DNA from: PMG-095 sp049324695
GTDB lineage: Bacteria > Myxococcota_A > Polyangia > Polyangiales > Polyangiaceae
Reading direction: 5' to 3'
DNA length: 64,000 bases
NCBI GenBank assembly: GCA_049324695.1
Contig: JBMOMJ010000033.1
Span: forward strand, 248,001 to 312,000
Positions 25,361 through 33,872 of the stretch are shown in pieces (the stretch's first letter is position 1; each line of letters opens with the position of its first letter). The notes under the pieces are model-generated. The model saw only the letters and a program-made list of their open reading frames with translations. It had not been told where the DNA came from and did not search any database. The translations under genes and the position numbers were made by a program.

Positions 25361-25770
25361 CTGCGTGCATTGAGCAGCGCGAGGAAGAAGCCGCTACCTT
25401 CGATGACGTTGGCGCTGTGGACCAACCCGGCAGGCACGTAGATGCTAGCCGGCGCTTCCACCCGGTAGGTCTCGTCTCCCAGTCTAAATTCGTATTTGAG
25501 CCGGCCGAGCGTGAGCAGAATGTTCACCTCTGCGAAATCGTGCAGATGCGGCGCGCAGTACTGGCGATGCTCAGCTTGCACCTCGCGAAGTTCGTGTACG
25601 ACCAAGCGCCAGCCGAGCTCTTCGTGGATGCTCGGGCTCGAAATCACTCGTCGCGTGAGCGGTGCGTGTTCCCGATCGTGAAATGGGACGCGGCTCAACT
25701 CCTCGATCACTCCGTGGGAAATGAGGCTTCTGTACCGACTCGTGCTCGTAGGAGGGTTCACCTGTTGCAT
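25333..25770 (-). CDS. Cupin-domain protein
   Basis: 145 residues. A single cupin barrel with motif 1 as PHLHDFAEVNILL (two His and a Glu as metal ligands) and motif 2 as VPAGLVHSANV (third His), spaced as in mononuclear cupins. It could be a metal-dependent dioxygenase, isomerase or sensor; not predictable. It is the last gene of a long minus-strand operon. Its 5' 200 bases lie inside the out-of-frame 3' end of the APS kinase reading frame, and its 3' end overlaps the convergent ligase gene. Confidence 0.8.
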   Translation of the reverse strand: MQQVNPPTSTSRYRSLISHGVIEELSRVPFHDREHAPLTRRVISSPSIHEELGWRLVVHELREVQAEHRQYCAPHLHDFAEVNILLTLGRLKYEFRLGDETYRVEAPASIYVPAGLVHSANVIEGSGFFLALLNARSYSARLLER

Positions 25771-26305
25771 GGGATTCGGTCCGTTCGTCGAGGGTTTTCA
25801 AGATGGTCGCGACGCACTCGGCGACGCTCTGTCGCAGCGTGTCGATGCGGATGTGAGGGTTCGGAGGCGCCTCGTAAGGGCTGCCGATGCCCGTGAAATC
25901 TTCGATTTTGCCGGCGCGGGCGAGCGCGTACATGCCTTTCACGTCGCGCCGTTCACATTCGTCGAGCGGGCAGTCGACGTGGACCTCCAGGAAATTTTGT
26001 ATGCGCTGGCGGAGCTCGCGGCGAGCGGCTTCGAATGGGCTCACCGCCGCAACCAGAACATCCACACCGTTACGCGCCAACAGTTCGGCAACGAAACCAA
26101 TGCGCTGCACGTTGGTATCCCGATCGGATCTCGAATAGCCGAGGCCAGCGCACAGCTGGCGGCGCACGACGTCTCCGTCGAGAATCTCGACTCGATGGCC
26201 ACGTGCGCTGAGTACACGAGCCAACGCCTCTGCGAGCGTAGACTTTCCGGCGCACGGCAGCCCGGTGAACCAGATCACGCTTGCGCGCTCAGGCCCAGGT
26301 ATCAT
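25571..26305 (-). CDS. cysC: Adenylylsulfate (APS) kinase
   Basis: 244 residues. Walker A GLPCAGKST at residues 15-23, EILDGDVVRRQLCAGLGYS (APS-binding Asp/Arg), NVQRIGFVAELLARNGV, a FLEVHVDCPLDECERRDVKG segment and DFTGIGSPYEAPPNP are all standard CysC. It phosphorylates APS to PAPS, the sulfate donor for sulfotransferases. CysC proteins normally end near residue 180-200; here about 60 extra residues of low-plausibility sequence continue through the start of the cupin gene in another frame. The ATG overlaps the stop of the P450 gene by ATGA. No ATP-sulfurylase gene is in the window, so this copy looks dedicated to local PAPS supply rather than assimilation. Confidence 0.9.
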   Translation of the reverse strand: MIPGPERASVIWFTGLPCAGKSTLAEALARVLSARGHRVEILDGDVVRRQLCAGLGYSRSDRDTNVQRIGFVAELLARNGVDVLVAAVSPFEAARRELRQRIQNFLEVHVDCPLDECERRDVKGMYALARAGKIEDFTGIGSPYEAPPNPHIRIDTLRQSVAECVATILKTLDERTESHATGEPSYEHESVQKPHFPRSDRGVEPRPISRSGTRTAHATSDFEPEHPRRARLALGRTRTSRGAS

Positions 26306-27675
26306 GTCCAGCTCTCCTTGCGCGCGTCCGAGCTTTGCTCGGCAAAGTAGCGTTCACACAGCCGCAGCCGGCGCGCATGCCAAATCATATACGTGCCGAG
26401 CAGCAGCTGAACGATGCTCCGCGCGACGTCCTGCCAGCGATCGGCGAGGCGCATCCAGGCAAGCGCTAGGCGTTGACGACGTTCGCTGTAGGGTGCTTCG
26501 CGCGGGACGAGCAAGCACGGGCCCGCGTTGGGAATCGAGCGATCGTGACGCGCCGAGGATGCCAGCCGAAATCGCCGCAAGAAAATGCGAGCTGCGACGC
26601 GCAAGCTAGTCAACGCGATCGCTTGCGCCGGACACGGCCGGTTGCCACCTACACCGAAGGGAATGTAACAGGCGTCACGCGGCGAGAGGTGTTGCCAGCG
26701 CTCCGGGTTTAGCTGCTCTGGCTCAGCGAAGCCATGACGATGGAAATCGCTGTGATGAAAGCAGAGCACGCTACCCGCGGGCAACGTCACCCTTTCGTCC
26801 ACCGCAATGGCCGCCGAAGTAATGCGGTGCGAAACGCCGAAAAGCGGGTAAACCCGCAGCACTTCGTTGATGACGTGATCGAGGTATTCTGGGTCGTCTT
26901 CGCGACGAAGCCGCGCCTGAATTGAAGGGTGCTCTGCGATGACCAAGAGCAGATGCGTCATCGCTTCCGACATCTGCACCACCCCGGTGTTGAAGAAGGT
27001 CCCCTGCAGATATAGGGCTTGTTCGGGTTGGGAGAGCGCCTCGGGCAAGGTGTGCGGTGTGCCGCGAGTTCGAAGCTCTTCGAGCAGGTAGCCAGTCAGT
27101 TGATGGCGCCGTTTCATGTGGCGCAATCGGCAACATTTCAGTGCGCTCACCACGTCGTCAGCGTGCGCAACGATGTGAGCACGTGCCTCGGCTGGGCACG
27201 CTCGCTGGAAAACGATTGCGTAATAGAACTCCGCCCAGATCGGCAACATCAAATCACGCAGACGCACGCTGCGCGCCTGCTCGATGGCCAGCGAGTCGAG
27301 CGCCCGGTTCACCGTTTCTTCGGTGAGCGCTTCGGCGGCCTGCTTGGAGACGCCGAGAATGCGCCGGGTTGCTTTGGCCACTTCCTGATAACGTGGCCCA
27401 GGCTCGAGGTGCTCTTGGTGCAGCTCCGGGCCTGGCGCAAGCCAGTACCAAAACAGATCCGAAAGCTTTGCGCCGCGGCTGCGACCATCAGCGGCGGGGT
27501 GCGCGTAGACGCGCTTGAACTGCGCAGCGCTCACCAAAGGTCCGGGGATCGCGACGCCGCTCTCGCCATTGATCAGCGTGAAGATGCGGATCCGTACGGC
27601 GACGATGGCGCGCGGCAGCCAGTAGGGAAGGCTTGCGAGCACCAGCGCGCCGAGAACGTAGCCGAGCAGCCACAT
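26302..27675 (-). CDS. Cytochrome P450 with N-terminal membrane anchor
   Basis: 457 residues from ATG 27675, chosen because it overlaps the stop of the FMN oxidase gene (TAATG). Residues 3-22 form a hydrophobic anchor, more usual in eukaryotic P450s. K-helix ExxR is EVLR (INEVLRVYP) and the haem loop is FGVGGNRPCPAQA with the thiolate Cys348. The residue two after Cys is Ala where Gly is usual. The I-helix region (FNTGVVQMSEAMTHLLLV) lacks the textbook acidic AGxDT motif. About 60 residues after the normal end include another hydrophobic stretch. It probably oxidises a lipophilic intermediate in the operon pathway. A redox partner is not encoded nearby. Confidence 0.85.
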   Translation of the reverse strand: MWLLGYVLGALVLASLPYWLPRAIVAVRIRIFTLINGESGVAIPGPLVSAAQFKRVYAHPAADGRSRGAKLSDLFWYWLAPGPELHQEHLEPGPRYQEVAKATRRILGVSKQAAEALTEETVNRALDSLAIEQARSVRLRDLMLPIWAEFYYAIVFQRACPAEARAHIVAHADDVVSALKCCRLRHMKRRHQLTGYLLEELRTRGTPHTLPEALSQPEQALYLQGTFFNTGVVQMSEAMTHLLLVIAEHPSIQARLRREDDPEYLDHVINEVLRVYPLFGVSHRITSAAIAVDERVTLPAGSVLCFHHSDFHRHGFAEPEQLNPERWQHLSPRDACYIPFGVGGNRPCPAQAIALTSLRVAARIFLRRFRLASSARHDRSIPNAGPCLLVPREAPYSERRQRLALAWMRLADRWQDVARSIVQLLLGTYMIWHARRLRLCERYFAEQSSDARKESWT

Positions 27676-28766
27676 TATGCTGGCTCCGGGTGAAGGCCAT
27701 GAACGAAGCTCCCATCGAGATCGGAGAGTGAGCGGCAGCCGCACAAGCTGAGACCGCGTCGAAGCTCATCGCGCAGAAGTTCCAGCACTTGCAGGACGCC
27801 GGCTTCGCCATTGGCGGCGAGCCCCCACAAAATGGGCCGCCCGACGGCGACGGCGCGAGCTCCGAGCGCGATGGCCTTGATCACGTCGGTGCCGCGTCGA
27901 ATGCCACCGTCGAGCAGCAGCGGAACCTTATCGCCGACTGCAGCGGCGATGGCTGGTAGCAGCTCGATCGTGGGTGGTACGCCGTCGAGCTGCCGGCCGC
28001 CATGATTCGAGACCAAGATGGCGTCGACGCCGCGACCTACCGCGATGCGAGCGTCGTCGGCGCGCACGATGCCCTTCAAAACGATCGGCAGCCGCGTCAG
28101 CGAACGCAACCAGTCCAGCTGCTCCCAGCCGAGCTGGGTCGAGAACGCGAGCGGCCGCACCGTGGCTGGTTTCCCGTCGTCGCCGGCTTCGCGCAGGTTC
28201 TCGCAGCACATGCCCGCCGGCAGATCGTGGAAGCCATTTCGCAAATCGCGTGGCCGGCGACCCAACACGGGCGCGTCCACCGAAACGACGAGCGCTTCGC
28301 ACGCCGCGGCTTCCGCGCGTCGCACAATGAACTCAGTGAAGGCCAGATCTGGCTGAATATTCAGCTGGAACCAGAGCGGAACGGGACGCCTGGCAGAAGC
28401 TTCGCGCGAGGCGCGGGCAATGTCTTCGATCGCCGTCGTAGAAGCCATGCTCACGATCAGAATGCAGCCAGCCGCTGCCGCAGCCCGCGCCGTGGCGCAC
28501 TCGCCGTCCGGATGAAAGAGCTTATGGAACGCAGTCGGCGCGAGCAGAATCGGCGAAGCGCTCGCGCTGCCGAGCAGACTCACTCCCAAATTCGGATCGC
28601 CCGGGGCACGCAATACGCGCGGCAACAGCCCGATGCGGCGAAAGGCTTGCTCGTTCGCACGCAGGCTGACCTCGTCGTCCGCACCGCCCGCGCAGAAATC
28701 GTAGCGAGACGTGTCGAGGCGACACTTCGCTGCGTGCTCGAAGTCAGAGATCGACAGCGGTTGCAT
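27675..28766 (-). CDS. FMN-dependent alpha-hydroxy-acid oxidase/dehydrogenase
   Basis: 363 residues from ATG 28766. A TIM barrel of the lactate/glycolate oxidase family: RYDFCAGGADDEVSLRANEQ at the N-terminus, SPILLAPTAFHKLFHPDGE, VPLWFQLNI, LPIVLKGI (FMN-binding Lys), ILVSNHGGRQLDG with catalytic His255, and LLLDGGIRRGTDVIKA for phosphate binding. It oxidises an L-2-hydroxy acid to the 2-keto acid, using O2 or a quinone. It starts 11 bases after the FAD oxidoreductase stop and overlaps the P450 start by one base. The position implies action on the same metabolite. Confidence 0.92.
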   Translation of the reverse strand: MQPLSISDFEHAAKCRLDTSRYDFCAGGADDEVSLRANEQAFRRIGLLPRVLRAPGDPNLGVSLLGSASASPILLAPTAFHKLFHPDGECATARAAAAAGCILIVSMASTTAIEDIARASREASARRPVPLWFQLNIQPDLAFTEFIVRRAEAAACEALVVSVDAPVLGRRPRDLRNGFHDLPAGMCCENLREAGDDGKPATVRPLAFSTQLGWEQLDWLRSLTRLPIVLKGIVRADDARIAVGRGVDAILVSNHGGRQLDGVPPTIELLPAIAAAVGDKVPLLLDGGIRRGTDVIKAIALGARAVAVGRPILWGLAANGEAGVLQVLELLRDELRRGLSLCGCRSLSDLDGSFVHGLHPEPA

Positions 28767-28776
28767 GTTGCCCCCG

Positions 28777-30351
28777 TCACACCGACTCGCTGAGTAATCG
28801 CATAGGACGCTCGTCGTGAGCGAGCTGACGAGCGAAAAACGAGCGCAGGGGATCGCGGTGCGTCGTCTCACCGGTCCAGTCGTTTTCGAGGTTTTCTGCC
28901 ATGTGGTGCTCCGCTAGCAGCGTGCCCTTGCGAAAGTGGCGCACGACGGGGTGCAGGTAGCGGCCGTGGTGCGCCTGCTCAGCGTCGGACTGCCGGATTC
29001 GACCGAAGGAGATATCGAACGGGTCGTGCTGATCGTGATCCGGCCCGTATTCGAGGCTAATCGTGAAGTAGCTTTCGCTCCGCCCCGGCTGGTCTTCGTG
29101 TGCGTAGTCGAGCGGCACTTCCTCGCAATAGGTGACGCTGCCGTCGCGCCCAACCACCACGAGATCGGCCATGAAGGCGAAGAGTTGCCACAAAGCGGAG
29201 CTCCGACTCACCCGTGCCAGCACCGCTTCGGCCAGTGCTGCTGGTTCTGGTCGAAGTGCGCGACGAGGCCAAGCCACGTCGTGATACCTGGTTTCGAGGA
29301 TGCGGTGCAACGCGCGCACCCCATAGCGGAAGCCATGAATGAAGCCGCTAGTCGACTTCTTGAAGTCACGCACCTGCATCAACGTGCCAGCAAAGAAAAG
29401 CCCAGGAACGTTCGCCGATTCCCAGCTGGAGGTTTGCAGCGGGAAGCGGTCCTTGTGCACCAGCTCCGGGCGACAATCCGCATCGAAGATGGAAGCGTCG
29501 AAGCGGAAGCCAGTGCAAACGATGACGCGATCGTAGCGATAGCCTTTGATCACCTCGTTGGCGCGAGAGAAGCGAACGGTTACGAAGTAGCCGGCGTTAC
29601 GGTGCTCGATGCGCTCGATGGTGCCGTCCAGCACGGCGTTTTGCGACTTGAGCTGGTACGTATCCAAGAAGTTGTTGTTGACCGCTCTGAGATGACCCAC
29701 GTAGTGAGTTTTCCAAGCCAAGCGCACGCCGCTTGGGCCAGCCACGTGGACGACCGCAGCGGTTTCCATCAAATTATCCGCGGTTTCGAAGCCCGAGTTG
29801 CCTTTGCCGATCACGAGTACGCGCTGATTCACGAAGTCCCGTGGGTCCACGTTGACGCTCTCGTAGAGCTCGGCGCTTTCAATGCCGGGGATTGGCGGAA
29901 TGTAAGCTTTGGAGACTCCCGTGGCCACGATGATGCAGCGGCTCTCGTAGACGTTGCCGTCTTGATCGTGCGCTCTGAAACAGCCGTTCTTCTCGATTCG
30001 TGTGATGCGCGTTCCGTAGTTGATTCGCAATCGGAACGTGTCGGCAAAGTCGGCGAGATAACGCAGCAGATCGTCGGCCTCGGGAAAGTAGCGTTCGCTA
30101 TAATTGGTGAAGCGGAGCGAAGGCTCGTCACACAAAAGAGAGTTCCAGTCCGTGCGCAGGTTGAACTCGGCGTCGTCCGAGCCGGTGTAGCGTTTGTTGA
30201 TGGAGATGAGCCGCCGGTGCCGCGGAAAGCTGCGAAAGAACGTGCCAGGAGCGCTCCCCGCCTCGACGATTTGGTAGTCGCGGCCCGCCTTGGCGAAATA
30301 GTAGCCGAGCTGAAGTCCTGCGGGCCCTGCGCCGATTACCAGATAATCCAT
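28777..30351 (-). CDS. FAD-dependent oxidoreductase, flavin monooxygenase/FOXRED2-like
   Basis: 524 residues. N-terminal Rossmann motif IGAGPAGLQLGYYFAKAG binds FAD, and a second dinucleotide motif VIGKGNSGFETADNL at about residue 190 binds NAD(P)H. VPGLFFAGTLMQVRDFKKS closes the FAD domain. The C-terminal 180 residues (RYHDVAWPRRAL onward) resemble the extension in FOXRED2-type proteins rather than the FMO fingerprint FxGxxxHxxx, which I do not see. A flavin hydroxylase or reductase role is likely. It lies between the ABC transporter genes (39-base gap) and the FMN oxidase (11-base gap). Confidence 0.85.
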   Translation of the reverse strand: MDYLVIGAGPAGLQLGYYFAKAGRDYQIVEAGSAPGTFFRSFPRHRRLISINKRYTGSDDAEFNLRTDWNSLLCDEPSLRFTNYSERYFPEADDLLRYLADFADTFRLRINYGTRITRIEKNGCFRAHDQDGNVYESRCIIVATGVSKAYIPPIPGIESAELYESVNVDPRDFVNQRVLVIGKGNSGFETADNLMETAAVVHVAGPSGVRLAWKTHYVGHLRAVNNNFLDTYQLKSQNAVLDGTIERIEHRNAGYFVTVRFSRANEVIKGYRYDRVIVCTGFRFDASIFDADCRPELVHKDRFPLQTSSWESANVPGLFFAGTLMQVRDFKKSTSGFIHGFRYGVRALHRILETRYHDVAWPRRALRPEPAALAEAVLARVSRSSALWQLFAFMADLVVVGRDGSVTYCEEVPLDYAHEDQPGRSESYFTISLEYGPDHDQHDPFDISFGRIRQSDAEQAHHGRYLHPVVRHFRKGTLLAEHHMAENLENDWTGETTHRDPLRSFFARQLAHDERPMRLLSESV

Positions 30352-30390
30352 AGCTGTTCTCCGCGGATGGTTGCGGCGAAGGTCTCGCCT

Positions 30391-31206
30391 TTACGAATTC
30401 AGTCGGGCTGGGGGCTCGTCGGCAGCGCCGATCCGCAAACTCACGCCCATCAAGTGGAAGATCCTGTCACGAACTTCGAGGTACGCAGGGGAGTCCAAAT
30501 CGCGCGGTCGCGGCAACGCAACCTCGACTACCGCGCGAATGGTTGCGGGTCGCTGGCTCATGACGAGCACGCGATCCGCCAGTTGAACCGCCTCCTCGAC
30601 ATCATGAGTGACGAACACGACGGTCTTGGATTCGGCCTGCCAAATGCGAACCAGATCAGTCCGCATGTTCAAGCGCGTGATGAAGTCGAGCGCCCCGAAC
30701 GGCTCGTCCATGTACAGAATTTCTGGATCTGCGGCGAGCGCGCGCGCAATCTCGACGCGCTGCCGCATGCCGCCCGATAGCTCACGCGGGTAAGCGCGTT
30801 CGAACCCGCGCAGCCCAACCATGGCAATGTAGTGTGCGACGGTGCGCGCTCGGACGTCGGCGGGCTTGCCGAGCAGGCCAAAGCCAACGTTCTGTTCGAC
30901 TGTGAGCCAAGGGAACACGCCATTTTCTTGAAACACGAAGATGCGTCGTGGATCGGGTCCCGTAACCATTTCGCCCTGAACCAGTACGTCGCCGCGCGAT
31001 GGTTGGAGGAAGCCGCCGAGAATGTTGAGCAACGTCGATTTTCCGCAGCCGGAGGGCCCGAGTACACAAACGAACTCTCCGTGCTTCACCTGCAGGCTCA
31101 TCCGTTCCAAAACGTGAAGTTCGCGAGCCTCTGCGTCGCGCCCGTAGCTCAGCCACACATCGCGCACCACGATGGCCGGTCGGGTTTGGCCATCAGCGCT
31201 GCTCAT
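30391..31206 (-). CDS. ABC transporter ATP-binding protein, sulfonate/taurine/nitrate type
   Basis: 271 residues. Walker A GPSGCGKST, Q-loop FVFQENGVFPW, signature LSGGMRQR, Walker B ILYMDEPFGALD and switch His in VFVTHDVEEA. The sequence is typical of the SsuB/TauB/NrtD group that powers uptake of small anions with periplasmic binding proteins. It overlaps the permease gene by 14 bases. The system is encoded upstream of, and apparently co-transcribed with, oxidoreductases and the APS kinase. Confidence 0.93.
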   Translation of the reverse strand: MSSADGQTRPAIVVRDVWLSYGRDAEARELHVLERMSLQVKHGEFVCVLGPSGCGKSTLLNILGGFLQPSRGDVLVQGEMVTGPDPRRIFVFQENGVFPWLTVEQNVGFGLLGKPADVRARTVAHYIAMVGLRGFERAYPRELSGGMRQRVEIARALAADPEILYMDEPFGALDFITRLNMRTDLVRIWQAESKTVVFVTHDVEEAVQLADRVLVMSQRPATIRAVVEVALPRPRDLDSPAYLEVRDRIFHLMGVSLRIGAADEPPARLNS

Positions 31207-32047
31207 GTGCCCACCTCACTTGGTCGGAGCGCTCCACGCGGCGCACGAGCAAGTCCAAGAACAGCCCGATTGATCCGATCAAGACCATGCCGGCCACGAC
31301 TAGATCGTAGCGTTTGCCCGAATTGCGGGCGTCGATGATCAAGTAGCCCAGCCCGGAGTTAACGGCGATCATCTCTGCTGCAACCACCACCAACCAAGCA
31401 ACACCGAGCGCGATGCGAATGCCGGTGACGATTTGCGGTAGCGCTGCCGGAAACACCACCTGACGAAACAGCTCTTGTCGAGACAGGCCGAAGTTTTTGG
31501 CGGCTCGCAAGTACACCGGTTGAATGTTGCGGACCGACGCGCTGGCCGCGACCGCGATGGGAAAGAAGCTGGCCAGAAAGATGAGAAATACCGGCGCCAA
31601 GTCGGACACTCCAAACCACAGGATCGCCACCGGGATCCAAGCGATCGGAGAAATTGGACGCAGCAGTTGCAGCAGCGGATTGAAGGCTGAAAAAGCGCGT
31701 GCATTCCAGCCCAACATCAAACCAACCGGTACCCCCAGCAGCACCGCCAGTGCGAACCCCCACGTCACACGAAACAAGGACGCAACCACATACTTCAGGA
31801 GCAAGCCGGCGCGCGCAAGCTCCAGGATGCCGCGCACGACTTCAATCGGTGTCGGAAACAAATCCGACCCGGACAGCCACACCGCGCCGTGCCACAAACA
31901 CAGGAACACGAAAACCACGCCCCACGGCAGCGCGCGTTCTATCGAGCGTGCCACGCGCGCGTTCACACCTGCGCGTGAGCGCCGAGCTGCTGATCGCTCA
32001 TCTGCGGCGTCGGAACGATCCCTATCAGCGAGAGTAGAGATGCTCAT
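31193..32047 (-). CDS. ABC transporter permease, sulfonate/taurine/nitrate type
   Basis: 284 residues from ATG 32047 (ATGA overlap with the binding-protein gene; an in-frame ATG at 32065 is the alternative). Six hydrophobic helices follow a charged N-terminus of about 40 residues. The cytoplasmic EAA-type loop is YLRAAKNFGLSRQELFRQVV with FPAALPQIVTGIRIALGVAW following, as in SsuC/TauC permeases. It forms the membrane channel, presumably as a homodimer. Confidence 0.93.
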   Translation of the reverse strand: MSISTLADRDRSDAADERSAARRSRAGVNARVARSIERALPWGVVFVFLCLWHGAVWLSGSDLFPTPIEVVRGILELARAGLLLKYVVASLFRVTWGFALAVLLGVPVGLMLGWNARAFSAFNPLLQLLRPISPIAWIPVAILWFGVSDLAPVFLIFLASFFPIAVAASASVRNIQPVYLRAAKNFGLSRQELFRQVVFPAALPQIVTGIRIALGVAWLVVVAAEMIAVNSGLGYLIIDARNSGKRYDLVVAGMVLIGSIGLFLDLLVRRVERSDQVRWAHEQR

Positions 32048-33087
32048 CCTGTTCCTGCTTCCCAAGCGAAAGGCCGAAGTGCGCTGGTGCGTTCGGCGAA
32101 AGAAGGATCTGCGTAGTCTTCGAAATGTGCGGTGCCGTTTAGGATCCCCGCTTCGCGCCCGAGCGCTTCGATCTCTTCGAAATCGCCGCGAAGCGGCGTT
32201 AGCTGCGTATATTTGACGCGGTCGGGCGGTTTACTGAGCACGTGTGCGAGTAAGCGGGGGTGCTGGTTGTAATAATGCTTGCTCACGAATTGCGACGCTT
32301 GCATGCGATGATCCGTTTTCTGATCGAGCCACATGCCACTTTGCGCGATACCGTCGACGAGCAGTTGAACTCCTGCCCGATCCGTTTGCATCAAGTCCTC
32401 GTGCACGGCGAGCACACAGGAAATGAAGTTCGGCCAAACGTCTTTGGTCAGGTAGAGCACACGACCGTAGCCGTCGAGCTCAGTCTGCGCCATGAAGGGT
32501 TCACCAGAGGTGATGGCGTCCACGGCACGTGCATAGAGTGCTGCCGGCATGTCCGGCGGCGGCATCTCCACGAGCTCCACTTGCTTGATCGACAACCCTC
32601 GCTCGCGCAGCGCTTTGAACAACAAGAGCCGCTGATTCGAGAAACGATTCGGAACCGCCACTCGTTTGCCTGCCAAGTCTTCGATGCGGACAATCGCCGA
32701 ATCCTTGTGCACCATCATCGCGGTGCCGTCGCGGTGCCCGAGGTAGACGATCTTCACGCGCACGCCCTGCTCGCGCAGCGCCATGGCCATCGGCGCGAGA
32801 ATGAACGTCGCCAGCGTGTAGCGGGCGAGAAACGCCTCCTTCAGCTCGGGAAAACCCCCGAAACGGATGGGTTCGAAGCGGCCGGGCGCGTTGAGGCTCT
32901 TCTTGATGTAGTCCGCCACTGGGCAAGTCAGATGGCAGGTGACTGGTAGATAGCCGAGCCGATAGCGCCTCTTTTCGGAGGGTTTCAGCGCTTCCAGCAC
33001 GTCGGCTCGTAGATTGAGGCGGGCATGAGCGCTCGTGATCAGCGTCGCCCAAGCACCGGCCCACAGAACGCTGCGTCTCGTCAACAT
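32044..33087 (-). CDS. ABC transporter substrate-binding protein, NMT1/SsuA/NrtA-like
   Basis: 347 residues. The N-terminus LTRRSVLWAGAWATLITSAH has a twin-arginine pair followed by a hydrophobic stretch, suggesting a Tat or Sec signal without lipobox. The mature part is a periplasmic-binding type II fold: YRLGYLPVTCHLTCPVADYI, RFGGFPELKEAF, APMAMALREQGVRVKIVYLG and LAGKRVAVPNRFSNQ. The CHLTCP segment early in the mature protein is reminiscent of nitrate/bicarbonate-type binding proteins, whereas pathway context with APS kinase could indicate a sulfonate or aromatic acid. First gene of the operon; its promoter should lie in 33088-33233. Confidence 0.88.
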   Translation of the reverse strand: MLTRRSVLWAGAWATLITSAHARLNLRADVLEALKPSEKRRYRLGYLPVTCHLTCPVADYIKKSLNAPGRFEPIRFGGFPELKEAFLARYTLATFILAPMAMALREQGVRVKIVYLGHRDGTAMMVHKDSAIVRIEDLAGKRVAVPNRFSNQRLLLFKALRERGLSIKQVELVEMPPPDMPAALYARAVDAITSGEPFMAQTELDGYGRVLYLTKDVWPNFISCVLAVHEDLMQTDRAGVQLLVDGIAQSGMWLDQKTDHRMQASQFVSKHYYNQHPRLLAHVLSKPPDRVKYTQLTPLRGDFEEIEALGREAGILNGTAHFEDYADPSFAERTSALRPFAWEAGTG

Positions 33088-33233
33088 GGCAGTTTTCGAA
33101 CGCGATAGTCGGCGTGAGTAGGAACCGACGCGGCGATGATGCCAGCGGATTCACCACACGCATACTAACGGCTGCTGACTCGCGTGATGGGAACGCGAAG
33201 CATCGCAAGGCGACGTCGCGATCTTGCAAGAAC

Positions 33234-33872
33234 TTACAAATCGAAAATCAAGATTCCAATCGGATCGCTCTTGAACGCATCGGTCACGCGCAGTCGCTGT
33301 TCGATCTCTTCCTGCAACAATCCCGCGGAAACCATTTCGTCCTCAGCGCGCAGCCGATCGACGGACAATCCCGGCAAGATCTCGCGGCATTCGAAGTGTG
33401 TTCCCGTTTGTGTGCAGCTACCTGAGCCCAACTCGCCCGCATCGACATCGAAGGAACTCACTCCCTCGCTATAGCGGCCCGTCAAGATCACAGGTGTGGC
33501 GATTCCGTTCAGCCAACGTGGGAACCCATAACGCAGCCGCACCGAGTCCTCGCCGAAGGTACAGGCCACCCTACGTAAAGGATATGTTGCCCAGGGCTCG
33601 AGCTCTTCCGAAACGGGCACGCGATAGCTGGCGTTGAGCGTGATTGTTTCATCGGAAGCACCACCAGCGCCGGCCGTGTCCTCGAACGCGGTGCCACCGG
33701 TTCCGCCAGTTGCCGTCGACAACGAACTCGCCAGCATGACGTCACCGCTGCAGCTTGCGTTGGCCAACAGTGTGCCCGCCAACAAAAATGCAGGCATTGG
33801 CAGGTGGGGGATTTGGGGGGGCCCCCAACGGCCGGCGCTGTTGCGCGTCCCGAGCTCGGCGTGCGGCTTCAT
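33234..33872 (-). CDS. Lipoprotein co-transcribed with a regulator, unknown function
   Basis: 212 residues from ATG 33872, which overlaps the regulator stop as ATGA; an internal ATG at 33797 gives a shorter classical signal peptide ending in lipobox ANASC. A Thr/Gly/Ala-rich linker follows. The mature domain has paired Cys (RRVACTFGEDS, GSGSCTQTGTHFECREI), consistent with disulfides, and ends GILIFDL. Family not recognised. Tight coupling to a TPR/winged-helix regulator suggests the pair forms a unit. Confidence 0.72.
   Translation of the reverse strand: MKPHAELGTRNSAGRWGPPQIPHLPMPAFLLAGTLLANASCSGDVMLASSLSTATGGTGGTAFEDTAGAGGASDETITLNASYRVPVSEELEPWATYPLRRVACTFGEDSVRLRYGFPRWLNGIATPVILTGRYSEGVSSFDVDAGELGSGSCTQTGTHFECREILPGLSVDRLRAEDEMVSAGLLQEEIEQRLRVTDAFKSDPIGILIFDL

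Noticed and set aside
28936..30780. 614-codon plus-strand frame opposite the FAD oxidoreductase
   Set aside because: Antisense shadow of a gene with two clear dinucleotide-binding motifs.
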